From: an uncultured Nitrospira sp.
GTDB lineage: Bacteria > Nitrospirota > Nitrospiria > Nitrospirales > Nitrospiraceae
Direction: 5' to 3'
DNA length: 64,000 nt
NCBI GenBank assembly: GCA_902500995.1
Contig: CABVSR010000009.1
Coordinates: 62,001-126,000, forward strand
This document shows, one piece after another, positions 1 to 8,006 of this stretch (positions within the stretch are counted from its first letter, which is position 1; each line of letters opens with the position of its first letter). Under the pieces are notes generated by a model. It was not told where the DNA came from and did no database searches. It saw nothing but the letters and a program-made list of their open reading frames with translations. The position numbers were made by a program, and so were the translations under genes.

Positions 1-1
1 G

Positions 2-148
2 GCCGATGCCGCCCATCGACGGCGTTACGGCTTCACCAGCTGCGGAAAAGGCCAGCCGGTTCAGTCAGGCTGGATGACCCACGCCGCGTCCCACGCTCGT
101 TTCCGGCGCGTGGATGTGATTTGCGGGCACACGAAGGCCGACGCATGA
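2..148 (+). CDS. tldD: TldD family metalloprotease, C-terminal end (5' truncated by window)
   Basis: Only the last 48 codons lie in the window. The reading frame open from base 2 ends with a TGA at 146-148. It contains a GFTSCGKGQP segment followed by a QSGWMTHAASHARFRRVDV-like tail, which resembles the C-terminal end of TldD subunits, where a GxxCGK..Q stretch precedes the last beta strands. TldD is the zinc-bearing half of the TldD/TldE heterodimer, which degrades unfolded peptides and matures some modified peptides. The next gene encodes the partner subunit and its ATG overlaps this stop by four bases (ATGA), as expected for a translationally coupled pair. The active-site HExxxH part would lie outside the window, so catalytic competence cannot be judged. 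Confidence 0.75.
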   Translation, partial: ADAAHRRRYGFTSCGKGQPVQSGWMTHAASHARFRRVDVICGHTKADA

Positions 149-1491
149 CCTCACCGATCACGTCTTCATGGCCGAAATTGACGAGCCGCCAGGAATTCGA
201 ATTCCTGGCCGACCTTGTCATGAGTCACTCCACCGGCGAGCACACGTTCTTCTCATTGCGCGATACGCACGGCGGCACCGCGCGATTCGCCAACAACCAA
301 ATCATTCAGAACGTCAATCAGCGGCGAGGCAGCCTTTCGGTGACCGTGGCTTTCGGGCGACGCCATGGGACGGCCAGCACCACGGATTTTACCGCCGGGG
401 CGGTACGGGAAACCCTCAAGCAAGCCGAATCGCTGGCCCGCCTGTCTCCCGACGATCCGGAGTATCTCCCGCCGGTCGGGGCGCAAACCTATCTTTCGCT
501 ACCCACCGCACGTCCGGAAACGAGTGGCGCGGGTCCGGCCCGCCGGCTCGACTATGCGCGCGAAGCCATCGGGCAGTGCAAGATGGAAAATTTGAACGCG
601 GCCGGCACGGTGTCGTCGAGCGCGGCGACGGTCGGATTGGCCGCCGATACAGGCTTACGGGCCTACGAGGAACGGACCGAGGCGCGATTCAGTTTGACCG
701 TCCAAGCCGGCGACGCCACCGGCTGGTCGGCGGCCGCCCATCGATCCATCGATCGCCTCCATGTGCAGGAGCGCACCTTGGCCGCCATCATTAAGGCCAA
801 GCGAGGAGCGGATGACCCGCAAGAGCTTCCGCCCGGCCGGTACACGGTCATTCTGGAACCGGCGGCCGTCGCCGGGCTACTCAGCCCGATGATCTGGATG
901 TTGGACGCAAAACCCTTTTACAAAGGAACCAGCCCGTTCAACGGGAAGCTGGGTTCCCGCCTCATCGATCGCCGGCTCTCGCTGTTTAATCAGCCGGCCC
1001 ATGCCGACCTGTTGGGACATGGGTTCACGCACGAAGGGTTGCCCGTGATCGAGTCCGGCTGGATCGAGTCGGGCGTGCTCACCCAGCTTCTGCATGATCG
1101 ATACAGCGCCCGGGAGCACCAGATCGAGCCGCTGACGACATTGGAGTCGCCCCACTTCTCAGGCGAACGTCCCATCGGCACCCGGGTGGAGGACCTCGTT
1201 CGTACGACGCAACGCGGGATCCTCGTGACGAACTTCTGGTACATCCGGCTCGTGAATCCGTCCGACCTGACACTGACCGGTATGACGAGGGATGGCACCT
1301 TTCTGATAGAAAACGGGGAGATCACGTCGGCCGTCCGGAATTTTCGTTTTCACGACAGCCCGTTGCGCGCCTTCAACCAGGTGGAGGCCTACACCACGCC
1401 GGCGGAGGCGGTGACCTCGGAGACCGGAAAGGCGCTGGTGCCGGCCATGCGCATCCACGATTTTCACTTCTCCAGTGTGACCAAGTTTTAG
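145..1491 (+). CDS. TldE/PmbA-family metallopeptidase subunit
   Basis: A 448-residue protein of the TldD/PmbA family, near the usual length of about 450. The N-terminal half has the typical FANNQIIQNVNQRRGSLSV segment (TldE-type 'RFANN.I.Q' region) and the C-terminal half the RDGTFLIENGEITSAVRNFR segment found in this family. TldE lacks the metal-binding helix and acts as the structural partner of TldD; no HExxxH is visible here, which agrees with that role. An upstream TTG (121) is in frame, but the ATG at 145 overlaps the tldD stop in an ATGA junction and is preferred. Cytoplasmic; likely co-translated with the upstream gene. Confidence 0.9.
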   Translation: MTSPITSSWPKLTSRQEFEFLADLVMSHSTGEHTFFSLRDTHGGTARFANNQIIQNVNQRRGSLSVTVAFGRRHGTASTTDFTAGAVRETLKQAESLARLSPDDPEYLPPVGAQTYLSLPTARPETSGAGPARRLDYAREAIGQCKMENLNAAGTVSSSAATVGLAADTGLRAYEERTEARFSLTVQAGDATGWSAAAHRSIDRLHVQERTLAAIIKAKRGADDPQELPPGRYTVILEPAAVAGLLSPMIWMLDAKPFYKGTSPFNGKLGSRLIDRRLSLFNQPAHADLLGHGFTHEGLPVIESGWIESGVLTQLLHDRYSAREHQIEPLTTLESPHFSGERPIGTRVEDLVRTTQRGILVTNFWYIRLVNPSDLTLTGMTRDGTFLIENGEITSAVRNFRFHDSPLRAFNQVEAYTTPAEAVTSETGKALVPAMRIHDFHFSSVTKF

Positions 1492-1599
1492 GCGGCCCTT
1501 TCGCGCGGCCCGCGAGAAAAAACCTCCTCCGGCCATTGACTCGGACTATGGGAAAGAGTAATGAATTGAGAATCGTTCACCGAGACCACGTCGGTTGCT

Positions 1600-2307
1600 A
1601 TGACGCGGAAACAGCAGCGTTTGGCCGAAAAGCCCATTCATCTCCTGACGCTCGCCCCGGACAAGGGTGAGAAGGGGGCGGTGAATCCGTTCGCGCCTTC
1701 GCCGTTGCGCGCGGCGATCGGCAAGGTGTTCGTCAAGCTCGAAGACATGACCGAACGGTTCGAGGATTGGTGCCAGTACGGCAACTCTGAGGACCGGACG
1801 GAGCAGCCCATCGGACAACGGGTCTCGAAATGGTTGGGCGCTCCTGTCGCGCGCCATATCGAGCATGAAGTCCAAGCGGAACAGGGGTTGGTTCCCCATC
1901 GCCGGTGGGATGGTGCCGTCGGTGATCTCATTTTCCGGTTGCGCGACCGTGCGGGGTTTCTGCAGCGTGCCTTGGCTGCTCAGGCGCGTGAGCTCAAGGA
2001 CTGGGTCATCCAGCATACCCAATCCACCCAGGCGGAACTCCATGATCTGCGCGAGCAGGTGGCTACGCAGCAGGTGCAGATGGAGGAGCTCTCGGCGCAA
2101 CTTCATGACTTGCGCGCGCTCGTCACATCGCAACAGCAGGTCTTGATGTACATGGGCAAAGACATGGAAATGGCGCCGCCCACAGAACTGCAGCTGTCTC
2201 TTGTGCCGCCCCGTTCTCTGCCCTATCGTGAACGGGAGACGGCCTCGTCCCGGGATCGGCGAGACGCATCCGCCGAAGCCGCTCAGGTTCCCTACCTCAA
2301 CGCCTAA
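1600..2307 (+). CDS. Hypothetical protein with central coiled coil
   Basis: A 235-residue soluble protein that I do not recognise. Residues about 95-180 are rich in E, Q, L and R with heptad-like spacing (for example the HDLREQVATQQVQMEELSAQ stretch) and should form a coiled coil. The N-terminal 40 residues are basic and the C-terminal 40 are polar and probably disordered. There is no signal peptide or membrane segment. The layout (short N-terminal region, amphipathic helices, long coiled coil) resembles phasin-like or granule-associated proteins, but there is no sequence motif to prove this. No clear Shine-Dalgarno precedes the ATG. It stands alone, 108 bases after tldE, and is followed by a palindromic repeat. 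Confidence 0.7.
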   Translation: MTRKQQRLAEKPIHLLTLAPDKGEKGAVNPFAPSPLRAAIGKVFVKLEDMTERFEDWCQYGNSEDRTEQPIGQRVSKWLGAPVARHIEHEVQAEQGLVPHRRWDGAVGDLIFRLRDRAGFLQRALAAQARELKDWVIQHTQSTQAELHDLREQVATQQVQMEELSAQLHDLRALVTSQQQVLMYMGKDMEMAPPTELQLSLVPPRSLPYRERETASSRDRRDASAEAAQVPYLNA

Positions 2308-2321
2308 ATCCTGCCGATCGA

Positions 2322-2448
2322 GCAGGACGCTGAAAACGACCGCCAGCTTTGTTCTCGCATCGTTCAGGTCCTCAACGTACCCCAGAGGGTACGCCTCCGG
2401 TCCTTCACTCGCTGCGGCCTCGCTGGACGGCCGCTTTGAGCGTCCTGC
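2322..2448. repeat. 127-bp imperfect palindromic intergenic repeat
   Basis: The outer 10 bases at 2322-2331 are an exact inverted match to 2439-2448 (GCAGGACGCT on one side, AGCGTCCTGC on the other). Complementarity continues inward, with mismatches, to an inner GTACCC-CAGA-GGGTAC hairpin near 2379-2394. The whole unit could fold into one long hairpin. It lies 14 bases after the stop of the coiled-coil gene, so it could also end transcription. A shorter sequence similar to its left end occurs at 5658-5687. I believe similar elements recur in Nitrospira genomes, but that is memory and was not checked. Confidence 0.7.
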
Positions 2449-2606
2449 ATTCAGGCTCTTCCAATCCATGTTCTCTTCCAAACATGCTTCGACTAGCAAC
2501 TTCTCGGCGGGGCTGCTAATTTGTGCCGTTCGCCGCGATGGAGGACCGGTCGCACGTTGACGGTATTGTCCGTCTCACCTCGAAGAAGCGAGCCGGAGAG
2601 GGGTTC

Positions 2607-4241
2607 ATGGCCAAGAAACGATATACGCGAGCGTTGATCCATGGGTTGATGGTCCTGGGGTTGACGCTGCCTGTGTGCGGTGGAGCCGCGGGGGCGGAAG
2701 TCACACTGTTCGACAATCTCGGTACCTGGCATCATCAGATCACGACCAAGGGCGATCTCGCGCAGAAGTATTTCGACCAGGGTCTGAGGCTGGTCTACGC
2801 CTTCAACCATGAGGAAGCCATTGCGGCCTTCACCGAGGCTTCCCGTCTCGATCCTGAGGCCCCGATGCCCTATTGGGGTGTGGCACTGAGCTTGGGGCCG
2901 AACATCAATGCGGCGATGGATGCCAAAGCGGAGTTGCGGGCCGTCGAGGCCGTACAGAAGGCGACGGCACGGCTGGCGCATGCCACGGCCAAGGAGCGGG
3001 CATACGTCGAGGCCCTTGCCGCGCGGTATTCCCTGAAGAAATCTCCGACCCGGAAAGCCAAGGATGAAGCCTATGCCAAGGTGATGCGAAGGCTGGCCCG
3101 CGAGTATCCCGACGATGCGGACGCGGCGGTGTTATTGGCCGAGGCCTTGATGGTGCTCCGTCCGTGGGATTATTGGCGCGCCGACGGTCGCCCGCAGCCG
3201 GTGACGGAGGAAATCGTGACGACCTTGGAAGCGGCGATCACGCAACAGCCGGATCATCCCGGCGCCTGCCACTATTATATTCACGCGGTCGAAGCGTCGC
3301 CGGAGCCTCAACGGGGACTGCCTTGCGCCAAGCGTTTACCCTCGCTCATGCCGGGAGCGGGGCATCTCGTGCACATGCCGGCACACATTTATATGCGGGT
3401 CGGGCTCTATCGGGAAGCGTCCGAACGCAACGCGAAGGCCGCCACCGTGGATCGCGAGTATTTGCTGCACCACCCCCTTGAGGGCAACTACGCATCGGGC
3501 TACTATGCGCACAATCTGCACTTTTTGAATGCCTCCTTGGTGATGGAGGGGCGAAGCGCGGAAGCTCTGCAGGTCGCGCGGGATCTCTTGAGCAAGATTT
3601 CAGTGAGCGAGATCGTCAAGGAGCCCTCGCTGGAATGGTATGCGCCGACGCTGCTGCTGACGATGGCTCGCTTCGGTCAGTGGGGCGAATTGATCAGGCA
3701 GCCGCCGCCGCCCAGAGAGCTGCGGTACACCACCGGGCTCTGGCATTACGTGCGCGGTCTGGCGTTCGCGGCGACCACCCGGTTCGGAAGCGCTGAAGGC
3801 GAGCTCTCGAATCTGAGAAAGTCGGTGAAGGGATTCGCCAGAGCGAACACGGCCGAGGCCAAGATCAGCCGCACACTCCTAAAGATCGCCGAGCGGGTGC
3901 TGGCAGGAGAGATCGCCGCGCGCAAAGGGGATATGGAGGCCGGCATTCGTGCCTTGCGAGAAGCCCTCCAACTGGAGGCGACGGTGCCCTACAGCGAGCC
4001 GCCGTTCTGGTTTCAGCCGGTGCGCCACAATCTAGGGGCGGTGCTGTTGCTGGCCGGGCGCGCGGATGAAGCCGAATCGGTCTACCGCGAGGACTTGCGC
4101 CTCAATCCCGAGAACGGGTGGGCCTTACACGGATTGGTTCACAGTCTCCAGGCTCAGCAGAAGGATGAGACCCATGCGCGATTGCGGTTGGAGACGGCCT
4201 GGGCACAGGCCGACGTCACACTGACCGGGTCTCGATTTTAG
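2607..4241 (+). CDS. Exported TPR-repeat protein
   Basis: A 544-residue protein. The ATG at 2607 follows a GGAGAGGGG ribosome-binding site and gives a clean Sec signal peptide (MAKKRYTRAL start, hydrophobic 12-28, cleavage near AGA-E at residue 30). Longer in-frame starts upstream would bury that signal. The mature part carries tetratricopeptide-like repeats: one at about residues 48-80 (YFDQGLRLVYAFNHEEAIAA), others near the HMPAHIYMRVGLYREAS segment in the middle, and a final pair at the C-terminus (LLLAGRADEAESVYREDL). The HxPxHIYxRVG block is typical of a family of large periplasmic TPR proteins of unknown role. Likely a periplasmic scaffold; the partner is unknown. Confidence 0.85.
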   Translation: MAKKRYTRALIHGLMVLGLTLPVCGGAAGAEVTLFDNLGTWHHQITTKGDLAQKYFDQGLRLVYAFNHEEAIAAFTEASRLDPEAPMPYWGVALSLGPNINAAMDAKAELRAVEAVQKATARLAHATAKERAYVEALAARYSLKKSPTRKAKDEAYAKVMRRLAREYPDDADAAVLLAEALMVLRPWDYWRADGRPQPVTEEIVTTLEAAITQQPDHPGACHYYIHAVEASPEPQRGLPCAKRLPSLMPGAGHLVHMPAHIYMRVGLYREASERNAKAATVDREYLLHHPLEGNYASGYYAHNLHFLNASLVMEGRSAEALQVARDLLSKISVSEIVKEPSLEWYAPTLLLTMARFGQWGELIRQPPPPRELRYTTGLWHYVRGLAFAATTRFGSAEGELSNLRKSVKGFARANTAEAKISRTLLKIAERVLAGEIAARKGDMEAGIRALREALQLEATVPYSEPPFWFQPVRHNLGAVLLLAGRADEAESVYREDLRLNPENGWALHGLVHSLQAQQKDETHARLRLETAWAQADVTLTGSRF

Positions 4242-4274
4242 GATCGCCCGGTCGTCGATGGCAGGAGTGGCATC

Positions 4275-5120
4275 ATGGTGCCGGATAAGGGACAGGACAT
4301 GTTGAAGACGGAGTATGTGTTTCAGGCTACCGAGGAAGCCCGCGAATTACAGCGCCTGCAGATGCTGGAGCGTATCTTCGATGCCGGCACGCAACGCCGC
4401 ATGCTGGCCACCGGCCTGACGACTGGCTGGCATTGTCTGGAAGTGGGAGCCGGCGCGGGCTCTATTGTGCGTTGGTTGGAGCAGCGTGTCGGGCCATCGG
4501 GAAAAGTGGTAGCGCTGGACACGAATCCGCGATTCCTGCGAGGCAGCAGCATGTCGAACATCGAGATCCTCCAGGGGGACATCTGCGATGCGGAGCTTCC
4601 GCTCGCCATGTTCGATCTGGTTCACGCGCGGTACCTGTTGATTCATATCGCCGACTATCGGACGGCGTTTGAGCGGATGTTGCGCTGCGTGAAGCCTGGC
4701 GGCTGGGTGGTGATCGAAGAACCGGATTTCGAGTCGGCTCGCGCCATCACCGGGCCTGATGAGGACAAGGCTGCCTTCGGGCGCGTCACCCATGCGATTG
4801 AACGGATGTTCACCTCGCTCGGAATGGATTATGCGTTGGGCGCGAAGTTGCCCGCCTTGTTTCAGCAGCAGGATTTAACCCAATTGACGGTGGAGCACGA
4901 GGGGCATCTGTCGGCGGGCGGCGGCGCGGTCGCGCAATTGATGAAAGTCTCCGCCGAACAATTGCGGGAGAAGTATGTGGCTACCGGCCTGGTGACCGAA
5001 GCGGACATCGAGCAGTACTGCCGGTTTGCCGACGATCCGGATGCCTGGGCCATCTATTATGCGACGGTGGCGGTCACCGGCTGGTGGCAACCACAGTGCG
5101 GGGGGAGCACCCAAGGATAG
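4275..5120 (+). CDS. Class I SAM-dependent methyltransferase
   Basis: A 281-residue cytoplasmic protein. Motif I of the Rossmann methyltransferase fold is clear at residues 54-64 (CLEVGAGAGSI), followed by an acidic strand end (VVALDTNPRF), motif II/III (ILQGDICDAELPLAMFDLVHAR) and the post-motif KPGGWVVIEEPDFE. The best start is the ATG at 4275 with AGGAG seven bases upstream; a second ATG at 4299 is possible. This architecture fits small-molecule or quinone methyltransferases of the Methyltransf_11/25 type, but no feature fixes the substrate. The next gene starts two bases after its stop, so the two are probably co-transcribed. Confidence 0.88.
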   Translation: MVPDKGQDMLKTEYVFQATEEARELQRLQMLERIFDAGTQRRMLATGLTTGWHCLEVGAGAGSIVRWLEQRVGPSGKVVALDTNPRFLRGSSMSNIEILQGDICDAELPLAMFDLVHARYLLIHIADYRTAFERMLRCVKPGGWVVIEEPDFESARAITGPDEDKAAFGRVTHAIERMFTSLGMDYALGAKLPALFQQQDLTQLTVEHEGHLSAGGGAVAQLMKVSAEQLREKYVATGLVTEADIEQYCRFADDPDAWAIYYATVAVTGWWQPQCGGSTQG

Positions 5121-5122
5121 GC

Positions 5123-5653
5123 ATGCGATACATTGTCGGAGTGATGGGGCCGGCCAAGGCCAGGAAAAAAGATGTCGATCATGCCCGGGTCTTGGGAGAA
5201 TTGATCGCGCGGCGGGAATGGGTGGTTCTGACGGGAGGCCGCGATGTCGGCGTCATGGATGCAGCCTGTCAGGGCGCCAAGAAGGTTCCCGGCAGTTTGA
5301 CGATCGGCGTGCTGCCTTCAGCGCGCGAGCGCGTCTCGAAGTATGTCGATCTGGCGATCATCACCGAGATGGGCAACGCGCGCAACAATGTCAACGTCAT
5401 GTCCAGCAACGTGGTGGTGGTGTGCGGATTGATGGGCGCGGGAACGGTGTCGGAGGTCGCCTTGGCATTGAAAGCGGGGAAGCCGGTCATTCTGGTCGGA
5501 GCCACGCCGGCCGAAGAGAAATTTTTCAAGAAGCTGGGCGGGCGTCTGATCGCTTCGGTGGACAGTCCGGAAGAAGCCATCACCCTGATGATGAAACAGT
5601 TCGAGCAGCAACAGCCGGATTTGGTGCAGGGCGCGCGCTCCTGGGGCGTTTGA
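5123..5653 (+). CDS. SLOG/LOG-like nucleotide-binding protein (TIGR00725 type)
   Basis: A 176-residue protein with a Rossmann-like fold of the lysine-decarboxylase-like (LOG/SLOG) superfamily. It begins with a beta strand RYIVGVMGPAK, has WVVLTGGRDVGVMDAACQGA (the LOG TGGxxGxMxA block) and LMGAGTVSEVALAL, the counterpart of the GxGTxxE motif. The C-terminal KKLGGRLIASVDSPEEAI is usual for TIGR00725 proteins. Such proteins bind nucleotides or nucleotide-like ligands; the physiological reaction is not known. The ATG at 5123 is preceded by AAGGAT and lies two bases after the methyltransferase stop. Confidence 0.85.
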   Translation: MRYIVGVMGPAKARKKDVDHARVLGELIARREWVVLTGGRDVGVMDAACQGAKKVPGSLTIGVLPSARERVSKYVDLAIITEMGNARNNVNVMSSNVVVVCGLMGAGTVSEVALALKAGKPVILVGATPAEEKFFKKLGGRLIASVDSPEEAITLMMKQFEQQQPDLVQGARSWGV

Positions 5654-5657
5654 CAAG

Positions 5658-5798
5658 CTGTTGAAAAAGCCCGCCAGCGGCGTTCTCCACGCCCGTGAAG
5701 CGTCAATCGTGAAGCGTATCTCGTCAAGATCGGAGCATCGGCGGACCTATACGATATGCACTGCGCTGATTCGTGCGAGAGACGAACGACGCTTCACG
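5658..5798. repeat. Degenerate intergenic repeat with 11-bp inverted repeat
   Basis: Bases 5658-5687 resemble the left arm of the palindrome at 2322 (shared CTG..AAAA..CCGCCAGC..GTTCTC pattern). Further on, CGTGAAGCGTC at 5694-5704 is repeated almost at once as CGTGAAGCGTA (5708-5718) and has a perfect inverted copy GACGCTTCACG at 5788-5798. The element fills most of the 167-base space between two convergent genes. It could be a decayed small repeat element or a bidirectional terminator region. Confidence 0.45.
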
Positions 5799-5820
5799 AA
5801 CGACGGCGGAGCGGTTTCCC

Positions 5821-6306
5821 TTACTGAGCTGCGGGAGAGCCGGACAGCGCGCCCTGTTCCAGCAACACGCCGGAGTTGTCGAAGGGAAGACGGCCTTCCT
5901 TGGTGTGGACCACGCCCGTCAAGTGGTACGTGAGTGGCTGATTGCCGGAGAACGAGAGCAACTGCCTGACGACTTGTAGCGTCGACGTGCTCGTCTCGAC
6001 GGAAGTGACGGCGTCGCTCAACCGTGGCACGACCAACTCTTTGTTTCCCAGCCCCCGCGCGAGCCGATTGCCATTCAGATCCAGGCGGAAGTCGATGCCG
6101 GTGACGGCGAGATCGAAGTCGTTGGGGTTCCGGATGCGCAGATCAACCTGAAGGCGCTGTTCGAACGCGCTCGCCTCCAGCGGAATGACATTCGTCACCA
6201 ACACCTCCGGTGGCTCGCCTTTCATCATCCAGGAGGCGCAACCGGATAAGGTCAGCGCGGCCAATGCTCCAGCCAGTGCACGTAATCGTTTCACGCTGCC
6301 TATCAT
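5821..6306 (-). CDS. LEA14-like (WHy domain) lipoprotein
   Basis: A 161-residue lipoprotein. The N-terminus is a type II signal with lipobox LSGC (Cys 23). The body is a Water-stress/Hypersensitive-response (LEA_2) beta-sandwich domain: an early EVLVTNVIPLEASAFEQRL strand pair, the hallmark RIRNPNDFDLAVTGIDF segment, and NRLARGLGNKELVVPRLSD, where 'G' and 'vp' positions are conserved in LEA14 proteins. Bacterial members are envelope lipoproteins of unknown role. The open frame extends well upstream antisense to msrA, but the ATG at 6306 places the signal peptide at the N-terminus and is chosen. Convergent with the SLOG gene, divergent from msrA. Confidence 0.85.
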   Translation of the reverse strand: MIGSVKRLRALAGALAALTLSGCASWMMKGEPPEVLVTNVIPLEASAFEQRLQVDLRIRNPNDFDLAVTGIDFRLDLNGNRLARGLGNKELVVPRLSDAVTSVETSTSTLQVVRQLLSFSGNQPLTYHLTGVVHTKEGRLPFDNSGVLLEQGALSGSPAAQ

Positions 6307-6432
6307 ACACACAGATCCAACCGTTTGCGACTCGCGTAGATAAGGGAAAGGACCGTGATCGGACTCATCCCCGAGGCCTCGTTGCTCTGGTAAGATGAAC
6401 GGGAGTCGGCTCAGTTGGAGAGGAGGCGTCCC

Positions 6433-7053
6433 ATGACGTTCATTGCAGGTTGGAAGGCCGGTGCCCTGTGGGTGCTGCCGATGCTGTTGGCAGGCTGGCT
6501 CGTGTCGCAGAGCCAGGCGGCTGATGCGCCATCGGCCACAGCCTATTTTGCCGGAGGCTGTTTCTGGTGCATGGAAGAAGTCTTCGAGAAGGTTCCCGGA
6601 GTGGTCTCCGTGGCCAGTGGATATATGGGCGGGCGGGTGGAGAATCCCACCTACGAGCAGGTGTCGGCGGGCGGGACGGGGCATGCCGAATCGGTTGAAG
6701 TAGTGTATGACCCGGCCAAGGTGAGTTACACCGCCTTGCTCGATGCCTTCTGGCACAATGTCGATCCGGTGACGCCGAATGCGCAGTTCTGCGATCACGG
6801 CAGCCAATACCGCGCCGTGATTTTTTATCAAGATGAAGATCAGAAACGCCTGGCGGAAGAATCGAAGCGGGCGATCGAACAGTCCGGGCGGCTCAGGCAA
6901 CCGATCGTCACCGAGCTGACGAGGGCCTCGCGCTTTTATCCGGCTGAAGAGTACCACCAGGATTTTTATAAGAAGAATCCGATCCGGTATAAGTTTTATA
7001 AATTCAATTGCGGCCGCGCGCAGCGTTTGGAGGCAGTGTGGGGAGCAGGATGA
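6433..7053 (+). CDS. msrA: Exported peptide-methionine (S)-S-oxide reductase
   Basis: A 206-residue MsrA that reduces methionine-S-sulfoxide in proteins. The catalytic GCFWC motif is at residues 42-46 (nucleophile Cys 43), with the expected GYMGGRVENPTYEQV and GHAESVEVVYDP blocks and the YHQDFY segment near the end. Residues 1-30 form a Sec signal peptide (cleavage after QAA), so the enzyme works outside the cytoplasm, in envelope repair. The ATG at 6433 is fixed by AGGAGG at 6421-6426. The last two bases of its stop overlap the ATG of the next gene (ATGA). Confidence 0.95.
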   Translation: MTFIAGWKAGALWVLPMLLAGWLVSQSQAADAPSATAYFAGGCFWCMEEVFEKVPGVVSVASGYMGGRVENPTYEQVSAGGTGHAESVEVVYDPAKVSYTALLDAFWHNVDPVTPNAQFCDHGSQYRAVIFYQDEDQKRLAEESKRAIEQSGRLRQPIVTELTRASRFYPAEEYHQDFYKKNPIRYKFYKFNCGRAQRLEAVWGAG

Positions 7054-7487
7054 CGAATCAGGCTTCTTCGCAGGAAGATATCGCGCGCCTGTTGCGGGAA
7101 TGCCGGACGATTGCCGTGGTCGGGTTGTCGTCGAATCCGGCCCGCCCCTCCTATCGAGTGGCTCGCTACATGCAACAGCAGGGCAAGACCGTCATCCCGG
7201 TGAACCCGCGTGAATCGGACGTCTTGGGCGAACCGGCCTATCCTTCGTTATCAGCCGTGCCCGGCTCAATCGATCTGGTAAATGTCTTTCGACGATCCGA
7301 GGAGGCCGGCGCCGTCGTCGATGAAGCGATACGTATTCAGGCCAAAGCCGTCTGGCTCCAGGAGGGCGTGGTCGATGAGGCGGCCGCCCGCCGCGCCCGT
7401 CAGGCCGGGCTGCTGGTGGTGATGGATCGTTGTTGGCTCAAAGAACATGTTCGTTGGATCGGCCAGACAGGCCGTGACCCAGCATAA
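7050..7487 (+). CDS. CoA-binding domain protein (YccU-like)
   Basis: A 145-residue Rossmann protein of the CoA_binding_2 family. It shows IAVVGLSSNPARPSYRVARY near residues 20-40, where the glycine turn binds the nucleotide, then VIPVNPRE, the DLVNVFRRSEE block and the WLQEGVVDEAAARRA segment, all usual for the family, and a C-terminal VVMDRCWLKEH. Binding of CoA is inferred from the family; the cellular role is not known. The start codon overlaps the msrA stop (ATGA), indicating translational coupling with msrA. Confidence 0.9.
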   Translation: MTNQASSQEDIARLLRECRTIAVVGLSSNPARPSYRVARYMQQQGKTVIPVNPRESDVLGEPAYPSLSAVPGSIDLVNVFRRSEEAGAVVDEAIRIQAKAVWLQEGVVDEAAARRARQAGLLVVMDRCWLKEHVRWIGQTGRDPA

Positions 7488-7523
7488 TCTCCCTTCGGCC
7501 ACGCGCCGATTTCCCTCATTTTC

Positions 7524-7552
7524 TTGAGCATTCCTTCTCTCCATGAAATAGT
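7524..7552 (+). promoter_or_regulatory. Possible sigma-70-type promoter
   Basis: TTGAGC (7524-7529), a 17-base spacer and AATAGT (7547-7552) match four of six positions each to the consensus boxes. The site lies 68 bases before the lipoprotein start at 7620, in the gap after the CoA-binding gene. Read by eye only. Confidence 0.3.
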
Positions 7553-7619
7553 GACGTGACGGTGCGTCCGCTCCGTCCTACGCCTGCTCCCCACATCATT
7601 ATCTTTGGAGGTTGCAAGT

Positions 7620-8006
7620 ATGATGCGTTTGCTCGCCGATTGTCGCCTTGTGCTGTTGATCCTTCCGCTGGTCATCGGGGCAACGGGCTGCGCACAGCCT
7701 GCGCTGCAGGGACATTCTCCGCAGGAAGATCTCGGGATGGGGATCGTCTCGGGAACCTTGGGCGCGCAAAGCCGGTTCGCCGTCTCCGCCAATGAGCCGT
7801 CTGCCGCATCAGTGGTGGGCCAGGTGCAAGCCGTCGAAGGCGGCGCCTATCTGGTCCGCGATGTCCGGGGCCAGGACCACCGGATTCCTCATGACGAAAA
7901 CACCAGAATCGATCGGCCGGCCCACGTGGGCGATCGCATCCAATCCTGGTTCGATCGGCATGGCCGCGCCGTGCTGATCCGAAGCCTCGATGAGGATGGG
8001 CGCTAG
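7620..8006 (+). CDS. Small lipoprotein with OB-like/DUF-type C-terminal domain
   Basis: A 128-residue lipoprotein of unknown function. The hydrophobic N-terminus ends in a lipobox-like ATGC (Cys 24). The rest has two parts: a polar linker to about residue 65 and a compact domain (VVGQVQAVEGGAYLVRDVRG to VGDRIQSWFDRHG). The latter has the rhythm of short beta-barrel proteins that describe 'ion/ligand tolerant' surface lipoproteins in Nitrospira-like genomes, but I cannot name the family. The start at 7620 follows GGAGG; a second ATG follows directly. The end overlaps the next gene by 17 bases. Confidence 0.75.
   Translation: MMRLLADCRLVLLILPLVIGATGCAQPALQGHSPQEDLGMGIVSGTLGAQSRFAVSANEPSAASVVGQVQAVEGGAYLVRDVRGQDHRIPHDENTRIDRPAHVGDRIQSWFDRHGRAVLIRSLDEDGR

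Noticed and set aside
1546-2499. Open frame of 317 codons on the minus strand over the coiled-coil gene
   Set aside because: Runs through the palindromic repeat and mirrors the plus-strand gene. The plus frame has the clearer protein pattern (coiled coil, no odd His/Arg bias).
6307-6957. Extension of the LEA14-like gene by about 217 codons
   Set aside because: It is antisense to msrA and would move the lipoprotein signal into the middle of the protein.
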